A DNA stretch of 64,000 nucleotides from Thermoanaerobacterium thermosulfurigenes (lineage in GTDB: Bacteria; Bacillota; Thermoanaerobacteria; Thermoanaerobacterales; Thermoanaerobacteraceae): positions 1 to 64,000 of the forward strand of contig NZ_JBPODR010000001.1 in the NCBI RefSeq assembly GCF_051201035.1, written 5' to 3'. How positions within the stretch are numbered: the first letter of the stretch is position 1; each line of letters begins with the position of its first letter. A program made the position numbers and the translations under genes. Positions 32,360 through 41,352 of the stretch are shown piece after piece. The notes below the pieces were generated by a model that searched no databases, was not told the DNA's origin, and was given only the letters and a program-made list of their open reading frames with translations.

Positions 32360-33490
32360 TTACTTCTTATCTCGATTGAAAATTCCTAAAAAACTGCTGA
32401 ATTCTTTCTTTGTATAATCTTTTATCTTTGACATCATCTCTCGTCCACCTGTACTTAAAAACATAAATCCTACAATCGAAAAAACAGCTACACCTATAAG
32501 GATCCAAATTCCCCAACCTGCAGAATTGTTTTGTGACGTCGTTCCTTTTTGTGTATTAGTCAAGGTTCCAACTTGTTTCTTCTCATCTGCACCATATACA
32601 GCTTTGGTAAGAACGTCAGCCATAAATTTGGCTGATTCCTCTGCTCTTTGCCTTGTATGCGTATCTGTGCCAAATTCCAATAATAACGAATTAGGAGTTA
32701 AATCTTGATTGTAGTCACCGCTTCCATAAAAAATATCTTTTATCAAATTAGGATATTCCTTGTCTGCTATTGCTTTTATTCGAAAAGCTAAATCTTGATT
32801 GGCTTTTAAATTTGCATTTGTTCTGCCTAAAACAAGTCTAACACCTGTCGCATTTGTGCCTGCTATTTTTCGTATATAATCTTGGTACGGTGCAGCATCC
32901 CTGTGTATATCAAGCAGCAAATCAGGTCTATCGTTTTTTAAAATTTTTAATGCACCAACGCGAGAGCGCCTATACGCCATTGCATCATGTGGCAAATAAA
33001 GTGTCTCATCAACAAATGTTTTTATACCCTTTTTCGACAGAGCATTGCTTAACGATGCATCAACTTTATATATGCCTCCATGTCCATAGATACTAGCAGT
33101 TCCATCCGTCGGTATATATGATTCATCGCTATGTGTAGAATACATTGCAATTTTTCTTTCGCCAGTTTTTTGAGCCATTGCTTGAGAAACTTCTTCTATG
33201 TTGACATCCGGAAGCTTTACCGTCTTTAAATACGTCGCATAAGCTTTGTCATTTTTTTTATCGACTTTTATTATCTTGTACATTTTATTGTCATGTGATA
33301 AATACATATCATTTACTTTTAAGTCCCAAGAAATCCTAAAAAGCACATTATTCGTCTTGTTCAGATATACCGTATAGTATCCACCGTCTTTGCCGCTCCA
33401 ATCATCGGCATTTATTTTTACAAATGAAAAAGACACGAATACAATCAATAGCATTAACGCAATCGCTTTTTTATTTCTCATCTGAATCAT
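32360..33490 (-). CDS. spoIIP: Stage II sporulation protein P (engulfment hydrolase)
   Basis: A 376-residue membrane-tethered peptidoglycan amidase/endopeptidase that, with SpoIID and SpoIIM, drives engulfment of the forespore. It has an N-terminal membrane segment (about residues 7-24), the catalytic domain (about 125-290) with IAMYSTHSDESY, DIHRDAAP and LLEFGTDTHT metal-site blocks, and a second membrane helix near the C-terminus (about 325-348). The C-terminal helix is unusual compared with Bacillus SpoIIP but seen in clostridia. ATG 33490 has AAGGA five bases upstream inside the DUF1614 gene, which it overlaps by 20 bases. Confidence 0.92.
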   Translation of the reverse strand: MIQMRNKKAIALMLLIVFVSFSFVKINADDWSGKDGGYYTVYLNKTNNVLFRISWDLKVNDMYLSHDNKMYKIIKVDKKNDKAYATYLKTVKLPDVNIEEVSQAMAQKTGERKIAMYSTHSDESYIPTDGTASIYGHGGIYKVDASLSNALSKKGIKTFVDETLYLPHDAMAYRRSRVGALKILKNDRPDLLLDIHRDAAPYQDYIRKIAGTNATGVRLVLGRTNANLKANQDLAFRIKAIADKEYPNLIKDIFYGSGDYNQDLTPNSLLLEFGTDTHTRQRAEESAKFMADVLTKAVYGADEKKQVGTLTNTQKGTTSQNNSAGWGIWILIGVAVFSIVGFMFLSTGGREMMSKIKDYTKKEFSSFLGIFNRDKK

Positions 33491-34187
33491 CACTGTCCTT
33501 TTTGCGATATTTTTCTCTAATAGCTTCAATATCGTCCTCGCTTAAAAGGCTGCTGGTTAAATGCGGTTCTGTACCCTTTTTTGATGTACCTCCTTGTATT
33601 TTTTCTCTTGTTTCACCAAGTATCTCAGAGAAAAATACGGCTACTATCATTGATATGACTACAGTATCAAATGCACCTGCCCCTCCTACAGAAATCGTAC
33701 CCGGTCTTGCTAAAATTATATTTGTAATACCTTCTGCCAAGTCGCTTAAAATGACTCCCATAACACCGGCGATAAAAGCACACCTTCTTGATCTGCCAAA
33801 CAAATAAGCGATCAAACCACTGATAATGCCATAAACATAGTTAGGCTCTATGAACATAGCTTCTGGTTCACTTGGCAGTAACTTTCCAGCCAAGTAAACA
33901 GCAGTTCCTGCCAATATAGATGACACTATAGCGTTTATCCTCTCAACGCCTCTTTCCGCTCTAATGAATAAATAGACTGCAACGGCTGCCGGTATCACAG
34001 CACCTCCTATGTTTATAGATATTTTTTTCCCCAGCGGTATATCTGGCAAAAATGTACCAACAATCATACCCATTATTATTATAAGAGCCCATGTATCTGT
34101 CATTTTCATCCTGTCTAAGACTCTATGAGCAAATCCAAACAGAACAAATAGGCCTGTTATGGATAATATTATGTAAGCAAGTGGCAT
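33471..34187 (-). CDS. DUF1614 family membrane protein
   Basis: A 238-residue protein with about six membrane segments in the first 190 residues and a polar, charged cytosolic tail of about 50 residues ending in acidic repeats. Conserved blocks are the GTFLPDIPLG loop and the FGRSRRCAFIAGVMGVILSDLAEG segment, then a Gly-rich SVGGAGAFDTVVIS helix. The family has no known function; it often occurs in spore formers. Its last 20 bases overlap spoIIP, so the two are translationally coupled. GAGGTGAT precedes the ATG. Confidence 0.83.
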   Translation of the reverse strand: MPLAYIILSITGLFVLFGFAHRVLDRMKMTDTWALIIIMGMIVGTFLPDIPLGKKISINIGGAVIPAAVAVYLFIRAERGVERINAIVSSILAGTAVYLAGKLLPSEPEAMFIEPNYVYGIISGLIAYLFGRSRRCAFIAGVMGVILSDLAEGITNIILARPGTISVGGAGAFDTVVISMIVAVFFSEILGETREKIQGGTSKKGTEPHLTSSLLSEDDIEAIREKYRKKDSDDSDEK

Positions 34188-34234
34188 TTAACATCACCTC
34201 GATTTATATCTTTTGCAGTATTAAAAAAAGTATA

Positions 34235-34261
34235 CAAAAAAAACACCTAAAAAGGTGTTTT
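34235..34261 (-). terminator. Terminator of the pst-phoU operon
   Basis: On the minus strand AAAACACCT (34261-34253), loop TTTT, AGGTGTTTT (34248-34240), then TTTTGTATAC. A good rho-independent terminator just after phoU. Confidence 0.85.
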
Positions 34262-34267
34262 CTAATT

Positions 34268-34924
34268 TTATTCATTTAGGTCTATATGCTGCCCACTATC
34301 AAGGTATATTACCCATTCACATATATTTGTCGCATGATCTGCTATTCTCTCCAAGTAGCGTGCCACAAATAAAAACTGTGCAGCTTGATCGATGTTTTTT
34401 GGATCTTCTATCATATACGTAAGAAGCTCTCTAAAAATCTGCTTGTATAAACTGTCAACAATATCATCTTTTTGATTGATGGTCTTTGCTAATTCTGTAT
34501 CTTGATTTACATAAGAGTCAAGAGACAGCTTAACCATCTCTCTCACGATATCGCTCATCCTTGGTATATCAATAAGAGGCTTAATATACGTCTGATGTGC
34601 TATCCTGATCGTGGTTTTTGCTATGTCTACCGCATGATCTGCCATTCTCTCCAAATCAGTGTTTATCTTTAGACCTGTAAGGACAATCCTAAGATCTTTT
34701 GCCAACGGTTGCTGTGTCAGAATTATCCTGGAGCATCTATCGTCAATTTCCACTTCTTTTTCATCTATCCTGTCATCTTGATCGATTACCTTCTGAGCCA
34801 GTTCTACATCATGGTTTATTAAAGATAATATGGAATTCCCGATAGCTTCTTCAACCATTGCACCCATCTTTAAGATATCGTAATGCAAATCCTCCAACTC
34901 TTTTTCAAAATGTGTCCTGTTCAC
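34268..34924 (-). CDS. phoU: Phosphate signalling regulator PhoU
   Basis: A 218-residue cytosolic helical protein made of two PhoU three-helix bundles, each with the metal-binding pattern E/DxxxD: one around LERMADHAVDIAK (near residue 84) and one around LERIADHATNICE (near 185). It couples the Pst transporter to the PhoR kinase and keeps it off when phosphate is plentiful. GTG 34924 has AAAGGAGGTG upstream. It follows pstB by 13 bases and ends the phosphate operon. Confidence 0.96.
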   Translation of the reverse strand: MNRTHFEKELEDLHYDILKMGAMVEEAIGNSILSLINHDVELAQKVIDQDDRIDEKEVEIDDRCSRIILTQQPLAKDLRIVLTGLKINTDLERMADHAVDIAKTTIRIAHQTYIKPLIDIPRMSDIVREMVKLSLDSYVNQDTELAKTINQKDDIVDSLYKQIFRELLTYMIEDPKNIDQAAQFLFVARYLERIADHATNICEWVIYLDSGQHIDLNE

Positions 34925-34937
34925 AATAACACCTCCT

Positions 34938-35687
34938 TTAACCAAATCTTCCTGTTATATAATCCTCTGTGCGCTTGTCACGTGGATTATAAAATATATC
35001 CTCAGTTTTTCCTGTCTCGATTATCTCGCCATTTAAGAAAAATGAGGTTGAGTCAGATACCCTTCCAGCCTGCTGCATATTGTGTGTCACTATAACTATA
35101 GTATATTTATTCTTCAATTGGTCGATTAATTCTTCTATCTTCATGGTTGAAATCGGATCGAGAGCAGATGTTGGCTCATCCATCAATATTATCTCTGGCT
35201 CAATAGCTAATGTCCTTGCTATGCACAATCTCTGCTGCTGACCACCTGATAAGCCTAATGCAGAATCATTAAGCCTATCCTTTACTTCATCCCAAAGGGC
35301 TGCATCTTTTAAACTTTTTTCAACTATCTCATTTAATATTTTCTTATTTTTCTGTCCGTGTATTCGCGGACCATATGCGATATTATCGTATATGGTCATT
35401 GGAAAAGGATTTGGCTTCTGAAACACCATCCCTACCCTTTTTCTAAGCTCTATCGCATCAACATCTTTGTATATATTTTGATTGTCTATCATGACAGTTC
35501 CTTTAATAGTCACACCATCTATAAGGTCATTCATCCTGTTCAATGTCCTTAAAAAAGTAGACTTTCCACAGCCAGATGGACCAATCAAAGCCATAACGCT
35601 GTTTTCTTCTACATCGATATTTATCTTTTTAAGCGCCTGCATCTGACCATAAAACAAATCAAGATCCCTTACTTCAATTTTTTTCAT
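34938..35687 (-). CDS. pstB: Phosphate ABC transporter ATPase
   Basis: A 249-residue ABC ATPase powering high-affinity phosphate uptake. Walker A is GPSGCGKST (residues 36-44), the Q-loop is in VFQKPNPFPM, the signature is LSGGQQQR and Walker B is EIILMDEPTSALDP, followed by the switch His in VTHNMQQA. The QKPNPFPM form is typical of PstB. It lies between pstA and phoU. Confidence 0.97.
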   Translation of the reverse strand: MKKIEVRDLDLFYGQMQALKKINIDVEENSVMALIGPSGCGKSTFLRTLNRMNDLIDGVTIKGTVMIDNQNIYKDVDAIELRKRVGMVFQKPNPFPMTIYDNIAYGPRIHGQKNKKILNEIVEKSLKDAALWDEVKDRLNDSALGLSGGQQQRLCIARTLAIEPEIILMDEPTSALDPISTMKIEELIDQLKNKYTIVIVTHNMQQAGRVSDSTSFFLNGEIIETGKTEDIFYNPRDKRTEDYITGRFG

Positions 35688-35724
35688 GAAAAAGGTTTCC
35701 CCTTTCTATAATAATTATATTGCA

Positions 35725-36612
35725 TTATTTTCCGCCTGTCATCTTTTTATATAAAACATTACCAAGCCAACGGGCTAAAATGTTAAACACCAACACTATT
35801 ATGAGAAGAACTGCCGCTGAACCATCAGCAATTTGCCTGGCATCTGGTGCAAGCCCTTCACTGTTGACTTTCCAAATATATACAGCCAAAGTCTCAGCAG
35901 CTCTAAATGGATAAAATGGAGAACCTGGCACTAAAGGGTTTAAAACTTTAAAATTAAGCATAGGTGTACTCATACCAGCCGTGTATAAAAGTGCAGCAGC
36001 TTCTCCAAAAATCCTACCAGAAGTAAGTATTATGCCTGTCACAAGTCCTGGCAAAGCAGATGGAATAAGCACTTTTACTATCGTTTGCCACTTAGTAGCA
36101 CCTAATGCAAAACTTGCTTCCTTTAATGAAGATGAAACGCTTTTTATGGCGTCCTCACTGACTCTGGCCATAACAGGCAAATTTAATACAGTAAGGGCCA
36201 ATGCACCTGACATCAAGGAATACCCCCAATGAAGCATATTCACAAAAATTAAAAGGCCAAATAATCCTACCACAATCGATGGCAATGACGACAACGTTTC
36301 TGTTGACAATCTAATTAACTCAGTTATTTTGCTGGGTCTTGAATACTCCGCCATGTAAAGTCCTGCACCAACTCCAATTGGAACTGAAATAATGAGCGTT
36401 ATCACTAAAAGCAACAATGAATTAAAAATCTGTGGAGCTATACCTCCACCTTTCTCCATGAATTTTGGAGGTGTCAATATAAAATGCAAATTTAATTCAC
36501 TTCTACCTTGATACAATATATAACTTATAAGAGATAAAAGAAAAAGCACTATGACTCCTGCCACAACGTAAAAATATATAGTAGCCAGCTTATCGTAAAA
36601 TTTTGATTTCAT
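35725..36612 (-). CDS. pstA: Phosphate ABC transporter permease PstA
   Basis: A 295-residue membrane permease with six membrane helices; the ATPase-docking EAA loop is visible as EASFALGATKWQTIVKVLIP. It forms the channel with PstC. ATG 36612 overlaps the pstC stop (ATGTACAAATGA region) and has AGGAGGAG upstream; a longer in-frame start would lie deep inside pstC. Coupled translation with pstC is expected. Confidence 0.96.
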   Translation of the reverse strand: MKSKFYDKLATIYFYVVAGVIVLFLLSLISYILYQGRSELNLHFILTPPKFMEKGGGIAPQIFNSLLLLVITLIISVPIGVGAGLYMAEYSRPSKITELIRLSTETLSSLPSIVVGLFGLLIFVNMLHWGYSLMSGALALTVLNLPVMARVSEDAIKSVSSSLKEASFALGATKWQTIVKVLIPSALPGLVTGIILTSGRIFGEAAALLYTAGMSTPMLNFKVLNPLVPGSPFYPFRAAETLAVYIWKVNSEGLAPDARQIADGSAAVLLIIVLVFNILARWLGNVLYKKMTGGK

Positions 36613-37514
36613 TTGTACATGCTCCTCCTGCCAACAAGCCTTATTATGAGAATAAATCCAAACGATATTAGCAGCAACAATAATGCCAAGGACCAAAGAG
36701 CATTATTCCAAGTTGAACCTGTCACCGTATTTGCCATATCCATAGTGATAATAGATGTAATCGTGGACATAGGCTGCAAGAACGACAAAGGAATCGCTGG
36801 GCTGTTTCCGATAACCATTTGAACTGCCAAAGCCTCGCCAAAAGCACGAGCTAATCCTAATACAACTGCTGTAAGTATGCCTGACTTTGCAGCAGGCAAT
36901 ATTACCCTTCTAATCGTCTGCCATCTCGTGGCACCAAGTGCATAAGAAGCTTCCCGTATCTCCCAAGGCAATGACTTAATAGCATCCGTACTGACGCTTG
37001 TTATCGTCGGAAGCACCATTATCGTCAATACTAATATGCCTGCCAGCAGGCTAAAACCTAACCCGCCAATGTGCTTACTTATGAAGGGAACTAAAACGGT
37101 AAGTCCAATCCAACCGTATACGACAGAAGGGATGCCAACGAATATCTCCATCGCGGGTTGCAATAAGTTTCTTCCGAGTTTTTTTGCTATTTCAACCATA
37201 AAGATAGCTGCTGATATGCTAAGAGGTGTACTTATCAAAATGGCAAAAACTGAAACAAATACAGAGCCCAGTATGAACTGAAGTGAACCTACAGCAGGCC
37301 CTCCTTGAGTATTAGGTCTATCAGGTTTCCATGTGGTTCCAAAAAGAAATTCGCTTACAGAACGTTTATCAACAATAAACGTTGAAAGCCCTTTTGTTGC
37401 AACAAAGTAAAAAATAGAAACAGTGATGACTATCAATAAAAAAGCACAAATAAAAGCATACGTTTTTCCAATCTTGTCAAAAACCTTTCGTCTTTTGTCA
37501 TACTTTTCAGACAT
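36609..37514 (-). CDS. pstC: Phosphate ABC transporter permease PstC
   Basis: A 301-residue permease with six membrane helices, a periplasm-facing loop after helix 1 as in PstC, and the EAA motif EASYALGATRWQTIRRVILP. It pairs with PstA. CAGGAGG precedes the ATG. A PhoP box and a separate -10 element lie upstream, between it and pstS, so pstCAB-phoU can be transcribed apart from pstS. Confidence 0.96.
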   Translation of the reverse strand: MSEKYDKRRKVFDKIGKTYAFICAFLLIVITVSIFYFVATKGLSTFIVDKRSVSEFLFGTTWKPDRPNTQGGPAVGSLQFILGSVFVSVFAILISTPLSISAAIFMVEIAKKLGRNLLQPAMEIFVGIPSVVYGWIGLTVLVPFISKHIGGLGFSLLAGILVLTIMVLPTITSVSTDAIKSLPWEIREASYALGATRWQTIRRVILPAAKSGILTAVVLGLARAFGEALAVQMVIGNSPAIPLSFLQPMSTITSIITMDMANTVTGSTWNNALWSLALLLLLISFGFILIIRLVGRRSMYK

Positions 37515-37551
37515 TTTTTACCTCCTGATATGAATTTTCGACAATACTTTA

Positions 37552-37622
37552 ATTATAATAGTAGCAAAGTACAATAATTTATTCATTAAGTTAGTGTAAA
37601 ATTCATGTTAATTTTATGTTAA
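37552..37622 (-). promoter_or_regulatory. PhoP box and promoter of pstCAB-phoU
   Basis: On the minus strand four hexamers at exact 11-base steps: TTAACA (37622-37617), TTAACA (37611-37606), TTTACA (37600-37595) and TTAATG (37589-37584), matching the TT(A/T/C)ACA direct repeats bound by PhoP~P in Bacillus. A perfect -10 TATAAT is at 37557-37552, with no -35 hexamer at the usual place, as in activator-dependent promoters. Confidence 0.78.
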
Positions 37623-37648
37623 GTTTCTAATAAACTTTATTAAAATTA

Positions 37649-37669
37649 GAGCTAGTAATAAACTAGCTC
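37649..37669 (-). terminator. Attenuator-like hairpin between pstS and pstC
   Basis: GAGCTAGT (37669-37662), loop TTATT, ACTAGCTC (37656-37649), then TAATTTTAATAA. The imperfect T-run suggests partial termination, which would give more pstS than pstCAB message, as often seen for binding-protein genes. Confidence 0.55.
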
Positions 37670-37695
37670 CTCCTTAATAACACTTATCATCATTT

Positions 37696-38601
37696 TTACT
37701 TTAAAGTTACTTTCATGTCATTTATGTTTATAAAGCCAAGCTTTTCGGCAACTTGTTTTTGAATTTCATCTGACATCATAAAATCCAAGAACGCTTTGAC
37801 TACGCCTTTAGGCTCACCTTTAGTGTACATGTGCTCATATGATGCTATTGGATAGGTGCCATTTATGACATTTTCTTTTGTTGGTGCGACACCATTGTAT
37901 TTCAGCGTCTTCACAGTGTCATCTACGTAAGCAAAACCAACATAGCTTATTGCACCTTTCTTTTCAGCGACTGTCTTCTTCACCGTTCCATTTGAATCTT
38001 CTGTCAATGCTTCCCCCTGAACTTCATCTTTTCCACCTAATACTATCTTTTTAAAGGTAGCTCTTGTGCCTGAACTTGTAGGTCTATTTACTACAACAAT
38101 AGGTTCGTCCTGTCCTCCAACTTCTTTCCAATTCTTTATCTTACCTGTAAAGATATCAACCAATTGCTGCTGCGTCAGATTATCTACCGTGACATCCTTA
38201 TTAACAATAACCGCGAAACCTACAACCGCTACTTTGTGGTCTACTAATGATTTTGTATCAATACCTGATTTTTCTTCTGCATATATGTCTGAATCACCTA
38301 TGTCCGCTGCACCTTGCGCTACCTGTGTCAAACCAGTACCACTTCCACCGCCTTGTACATTAATAGTGGCATTAGGATATTTTTGATTGAATAATGTTGC
38401 TGCTTGCTCTACTAAAGGCTGTAAAGCAGTAGAACCGACTGCTGTTGCAGTGCCAGAAATATCTTGACTGCTGGTTTGACTGCTATTAGATTGATTAGAT
38501 GATCCAGAATTATTAGTATTTGGACCACATGCAGAAAACAAAAACACGCTTAAAACCATCAATACAGACAACAAAACTTTTGCTATTTTGCTCTTTGACA
38601 T
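37696..38601 (-). CDS. pstS: Phosphate-binding lipoprotein PstS
   Basis: A 301-residue lipoprotein that captures phosphate outside the cell for PstCAB. The signal peptide ends in the lipobox LFSAC (Cys26), followed by an Asn/Ser-rich linker. The mature part shows the phosphate-site patterns VGSTALQPL, GGGSGTGLTQV and NRPTSSGTRATF. Length is typical of Gram-positive PstS. GGAGGTG precedes the ATG. It lies downstream of phoPR behind its own PhoP box. Confidence 0.97.
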   Translation of the reverse strand: MSKSKIAKVLLSVLMVLSVFLFSACGPNTNNSGSSNQSNSSQTSSQDISGTATAVGSTALQPLVEQAATLFNQKYPNATINVQGGGSGTGLTQVAQGAADIGDSDIYAEEKSGIDTKSLVDHKVAVVGFAVIVNKDVTVDNLTQQQLVDIFTGKIKNWKEVGGQDEPIVVVNRPTSSGTRATFKKIVLGGKDEVQGEALTEDSNGTVKKTVAEKKGAISYVGFAYVDDTVKTLKYNGVAPTKENVINGTYPIASYEHMYTKGEPKGVVKAFLDFMMSDEIQKQVAEKLGFININDMKVTLK

Positions 38602-38632
38602 AATTGCACCTCCGTATTTTTTTTACAATTTC

Positions 38633-38686
38633 AGTATAGCAGTCTATTGTAAAGCCTGTATTAAGCCTGTGTTAAAATCATGTAAA
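38633..38686 (-). promoter_or_regulatory. PhoP box and promoter of pstS
   Basis: On the minus strand four hexamers at exact 11-base steps: TTTACA (38686-38681), TTAACA (38675-38670), TTAATA (38664-38659) and TTTACA (38653-38648). A -10-like TATACT is at 38638-38633, nine bases past the last repeat. This matches the PhoP~P core binding region of Bacillus pho promoters. The first repeat starts nine bases after the phoR stop. Confidence 0.82.
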
Positions 38687-38694
38687 ATCATGTA

Positions 38695-40056
38695 CTATTT
38701 TTGATCTTTAGGTAAAACAATAGCAAATTTTGTGCCTTTGCCGACTTCACTTTCAACAGTGATACTGCCTTTCATTGATTCTACAATGTGTTTTACTATT
38801 GCAAGGCCAAGTCCAGTACCGCCCAATTTTCTCGATCTTCCCTTATCAACCCGATAAAACCTCTCAAAGAGCCTTGGTATATTCTCCTTTGATATGCCTA
38901 TACCACTGTCTTCTACTTCTATTACGATATTGTTTTCCATATCAGTTGTAGTGACTTTCACATATCCACCTTCAGGAGTATACTTTATTCCATTGTCAAC
39001 AAGATTGATGATCATCTGTCTAAGTCTATCCTTACTGATCTTAATCACAACATCTTTGCAGTTTAAATCTTTTATAAGCTTTATATTTTTATCTTCAGCA
39101 GTCTTTTCCATGATGTAAAAAATTTCATTGATTTCTTCATCAATTACAATATCCTCTTTTACAAAACCTTCCTTCAAATTTTCTATCTCAGAAAGCGTCA
39201 AAATATCATTTATTAGCCTCGTAAGTCTTTCAGCTTCAAACTCGATGATCTCTAAAAACCTGTCCCTTCGCTCAATATTATCAATTGCACCTTCCCTCAA
39301 TGTCTCAATAAAACCTCTTATAGAAGTAAGTGGCGTCCTTAACTCATGTGATACATTTGCCACAAAATCGCTTCTGATTTTTTCTAACTTTCTGATTTCC
39401 GTTATATCATTTATTATGACAACAAACCCTAATTTTTTATGCGTGACTTGATGAACGATTGGACTGGAGTATATTTTTAGATGTTTGTTAAATGTGTCAA
39501 TCTCAAAGTTATCTATATTATATCCCTTGTCTTTTATAATTTTTTCCAAAACATCGTGAAATTTGGAATTTCTAACAACATCCAATATGTGTTTTCCAAC
39601 TGCATAATTGTCCTTGATGCCAAGCATTGTTCGAGCTGAATCGTTTATAAGCAAAATTCTCTCATTTTCATCAAAAGCTACGACGCCATTTACTAAACTT
39701 TTTAAAATAGCTTCCAACTTTGCATTTCTATCGTACAACTCGTCAATTGTTTCTTGAAGCTTGTCCGACATAGTATTTATGGCAAACGATAATTGACCAA
39801 TCTCATCGATTGATTTTATCTCAATTCTGTGCTCATAATTGCCTTTCGTTATCTCTTTAGCAACATCGGTAATCTCATTTATAGGCTGAACAATGCCTTT
39901 TATTAACCTGTAACCAAAAAAATTGCTGACAATCAGCCCAAAAAGTATCCCGATTATAAGCCTTATCATTGACACTTTCCCAATAAAAAAAAATGATGTT
40001 GCCAAGATGCCTAAAAAACTTATGATAAAATAGCTGTAGTACAGTTTTTTAAACAT
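38695..40056 (-). CDS. phoR: Phosphate sensor histidine kinase PhoR
   Basis: A 453-residue membrane kinase. Two close membrane segments in the first 50 residues leave almost no outside domain, so phosphate is probably sensed through PstS/PhoU. Then come HAMP (about 50-103), a PAS domain (about 108-220), His237 in SHELRTP, and an ATPase domain with DSGIGIS and GGTGLGLAI. ATG 40056 is chosen because AGGTGA precedes it; it overlaps the phoP stop by eight bases. Confidence 0.95.
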   Translation of the reverse strand: MFKKLYYSYFIISFLGILATSFFFIGKVSMIRLIIGILFGLIVSNFFGYRLIKGIVQPINEITDVAKEITKGNYEHRIEIKSIDEIGQLSFAINTMSDKLQETIDELYDRNAKLEAILKSLVNGVVAFDENERILLINDSARTMLGIKDNYAVGKHILDVVRNSKFHDVLEKIIKDKGYNIDNFEIDTFNKHLKIYSSPIVHQVTHKKLGFVVIINDITEIRKLEKIRSDFVANVSHELRTPLTSIRGFIETLREGAIDNIERRDRFLEIIEFEAERLTRLINDILTLSEIENLKEGFVKEDIVIDEEINEIFYIMEKTAEDKNIKLIKDLNCKDVVIKISKDRLRQMIINLVDNGIKYTPEGGYVKVTTTDMENNIVIEVEDSGIGISKENIPRLFERFYRVDKGRSRKLGGTGLGLAIVKHIVESMKGSITVESEVGKGTKFAIVLPKDQK

Positions 40057-40756
40057 CACTTTCACCTATATCCTTTAATTTGTACCCAATCCCACGTACT
40101 GTTTCAATGTATACTGGAAGTTTATCATCATCTTCTATCTTTTTTCTCAAATGTCGTATGTGGACATCCACAGTTCTTGTTTCGCCAGCGTATTCATATC
40201 CCCATACCTTGTCCAACAAATAATCTCGAGTCAAAACTTTGCCTCGATTTTTTGATAAAAGTTTTAAAAGCTCAAACTCTTTTAAAGTGAGATCAAGCAA
40301 TTCATTGCCTTTATAAACCAAATGTTTTTCAGTATCTATCGTGATATCTCCAAACTTGATGATCTCATTATCTTCAGACTCATTTTTGGATCTTCTTAGC
40401 ACTACTTTAATCCTTGCCAACAGCTCTCTTATGCTGAAAGGTTTTGTAATGTAGTCATCTGCCCCAAGTTCCAATCCTAATATCTTATCTACTTCTTCGC
40501 TCTTTGCAGTCAGCATAATTATAGGGATGTTTTTAAGATGTTCATCTGATTTTAACTTTTTACATACATCTATGCCATCTATATCGGGAAGCATCAAATC
40601 TAAAAGAACCAGATCGGGGTTTGTCTCTTTGCATTTTTCAAGGCCATCTTTGCCATTATCTGTTAAAACAACATTATATCCTTGTGCTTCTAAATTGTAC
40701 CTTAGCAACTCTAAAATATGGGCTTCATCTTCAATAACAAGAATTGTATGTGCCAA
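40049..40756 (-). CDS. phoP: Phosphate response regulator PhoP
   Basis: A 235-residue OmpR-family regulator with receiver domain (phospho-acceptor Asp53 in LLDLMLPDIDG, Lys in TKPFS) and winged-helix DNA-binding domain ending in ETVRGIGYKL. It should bind the two PhoP boxes found before pstS and pstC. TTG 40756 is the likely start: AGGAGGTG lies eight bases upstream and the receiver fold begins right after it. It follows nrdR by 40 bases. Confidence 0.95.
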   Translation of the reverse strand: MAHTILVIEDEAHILELLRYNLEAQGYNVVLTDNGKDGLEKCKETNPDLVLLDLMLPDIDGIDVCKKLKSDEHLKNIPIIMLTAKSEEVDKILGLELGADDYITKPFSIRELLARIKVVLRRSKNESEDNEIIKFGDITIDTEKHLVYKGNELLDLTLKEFELLKLLSKNRGKVLTRDYLLDKVWGYEYAGETRTVDVHIRHLRKKIEDDDKLPVYIETVRGIGYKLKDIGESDV

Positions 40757-40796
40757 AATTGCACCTCCTAAGTACATCATGTACAAAATTAGAGCT

Positions 40797-41264
40797 TCAT
40801 TTCTTCTCCTCGGTATCATTCAGCAATTTTTTTAGCTCGTCCATAAAAGTGTTTATGTCTTTAAATTGTCTGTAAACAGATGCAAATCTTACATACGCCA
40901 CTTCGTCAACATTTTTAAGCTTTTCCATCACCATCTCTCCAATTTTAGCAGATGTGATTTCCTTTTCATAAGAATTGTAAATATCTCTTTCTATTTCATC
41001 CGTTAGCTCTTCTAATTTTTGAATAGGAACAGGCCTTTTTTCACAAGCTTTTATCATGCCTCTTAGTATTTTATCCCTGTCATAAGACTCTCTGCTTAAA
41101 TCTTTCTTTATTACCAGAATAGGAACTTGCTCGACTTTTTCATAAGTAGTAAACCTTTTGCCGCAATTTATACATTCTCGCCTTCTTCTTATTGAAGTAG
41201 AATCATCGGTAGGTCGAGAATCAATCACTTTAGAATCTAAATAACCGCAAAAAGGACATTTCAA
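40797..41264 (-). CDS. nrdR: Transcriptional repressor NrdR
   Basis: A 155-residue repressor of ribonucleotide reductase genes. It has an N-terminal zinc ribbon with MKCPFCG and ECINCGKRF and the basic RRRRE segment, followed by an ATP-cone domain (about 49-139) that senses ATP/dATP. TTG 41264 is used; it is the only start that gives the universal MKCPFC beginning, with AAAGGA about 12 bases upstream. No nrd genes are in the window. Confidence 0.96.
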   Translation of the reverse strand: MKCPFCGYLDSKVIDSRPTDDSTSIRRRRECINCGKRFTTYEKVEQVPILVIKKDLSRESYDRDKILRGMIKACEKRPVPIQKLEELTDEIERDIYNSYEKEITSAKIGEMVMEKLKNVDEVAYVRFASVYRQFKDINTFMDELKKLLNDTEEKK

Positions 41265-41352
41265 ACATTATCATTCCTTTCGTCACAACCGATCAAAAAA
41301 CTTTCTTCATCGACAATTGCTAATAAAATTATAATAAAATTGATGTAAATAG

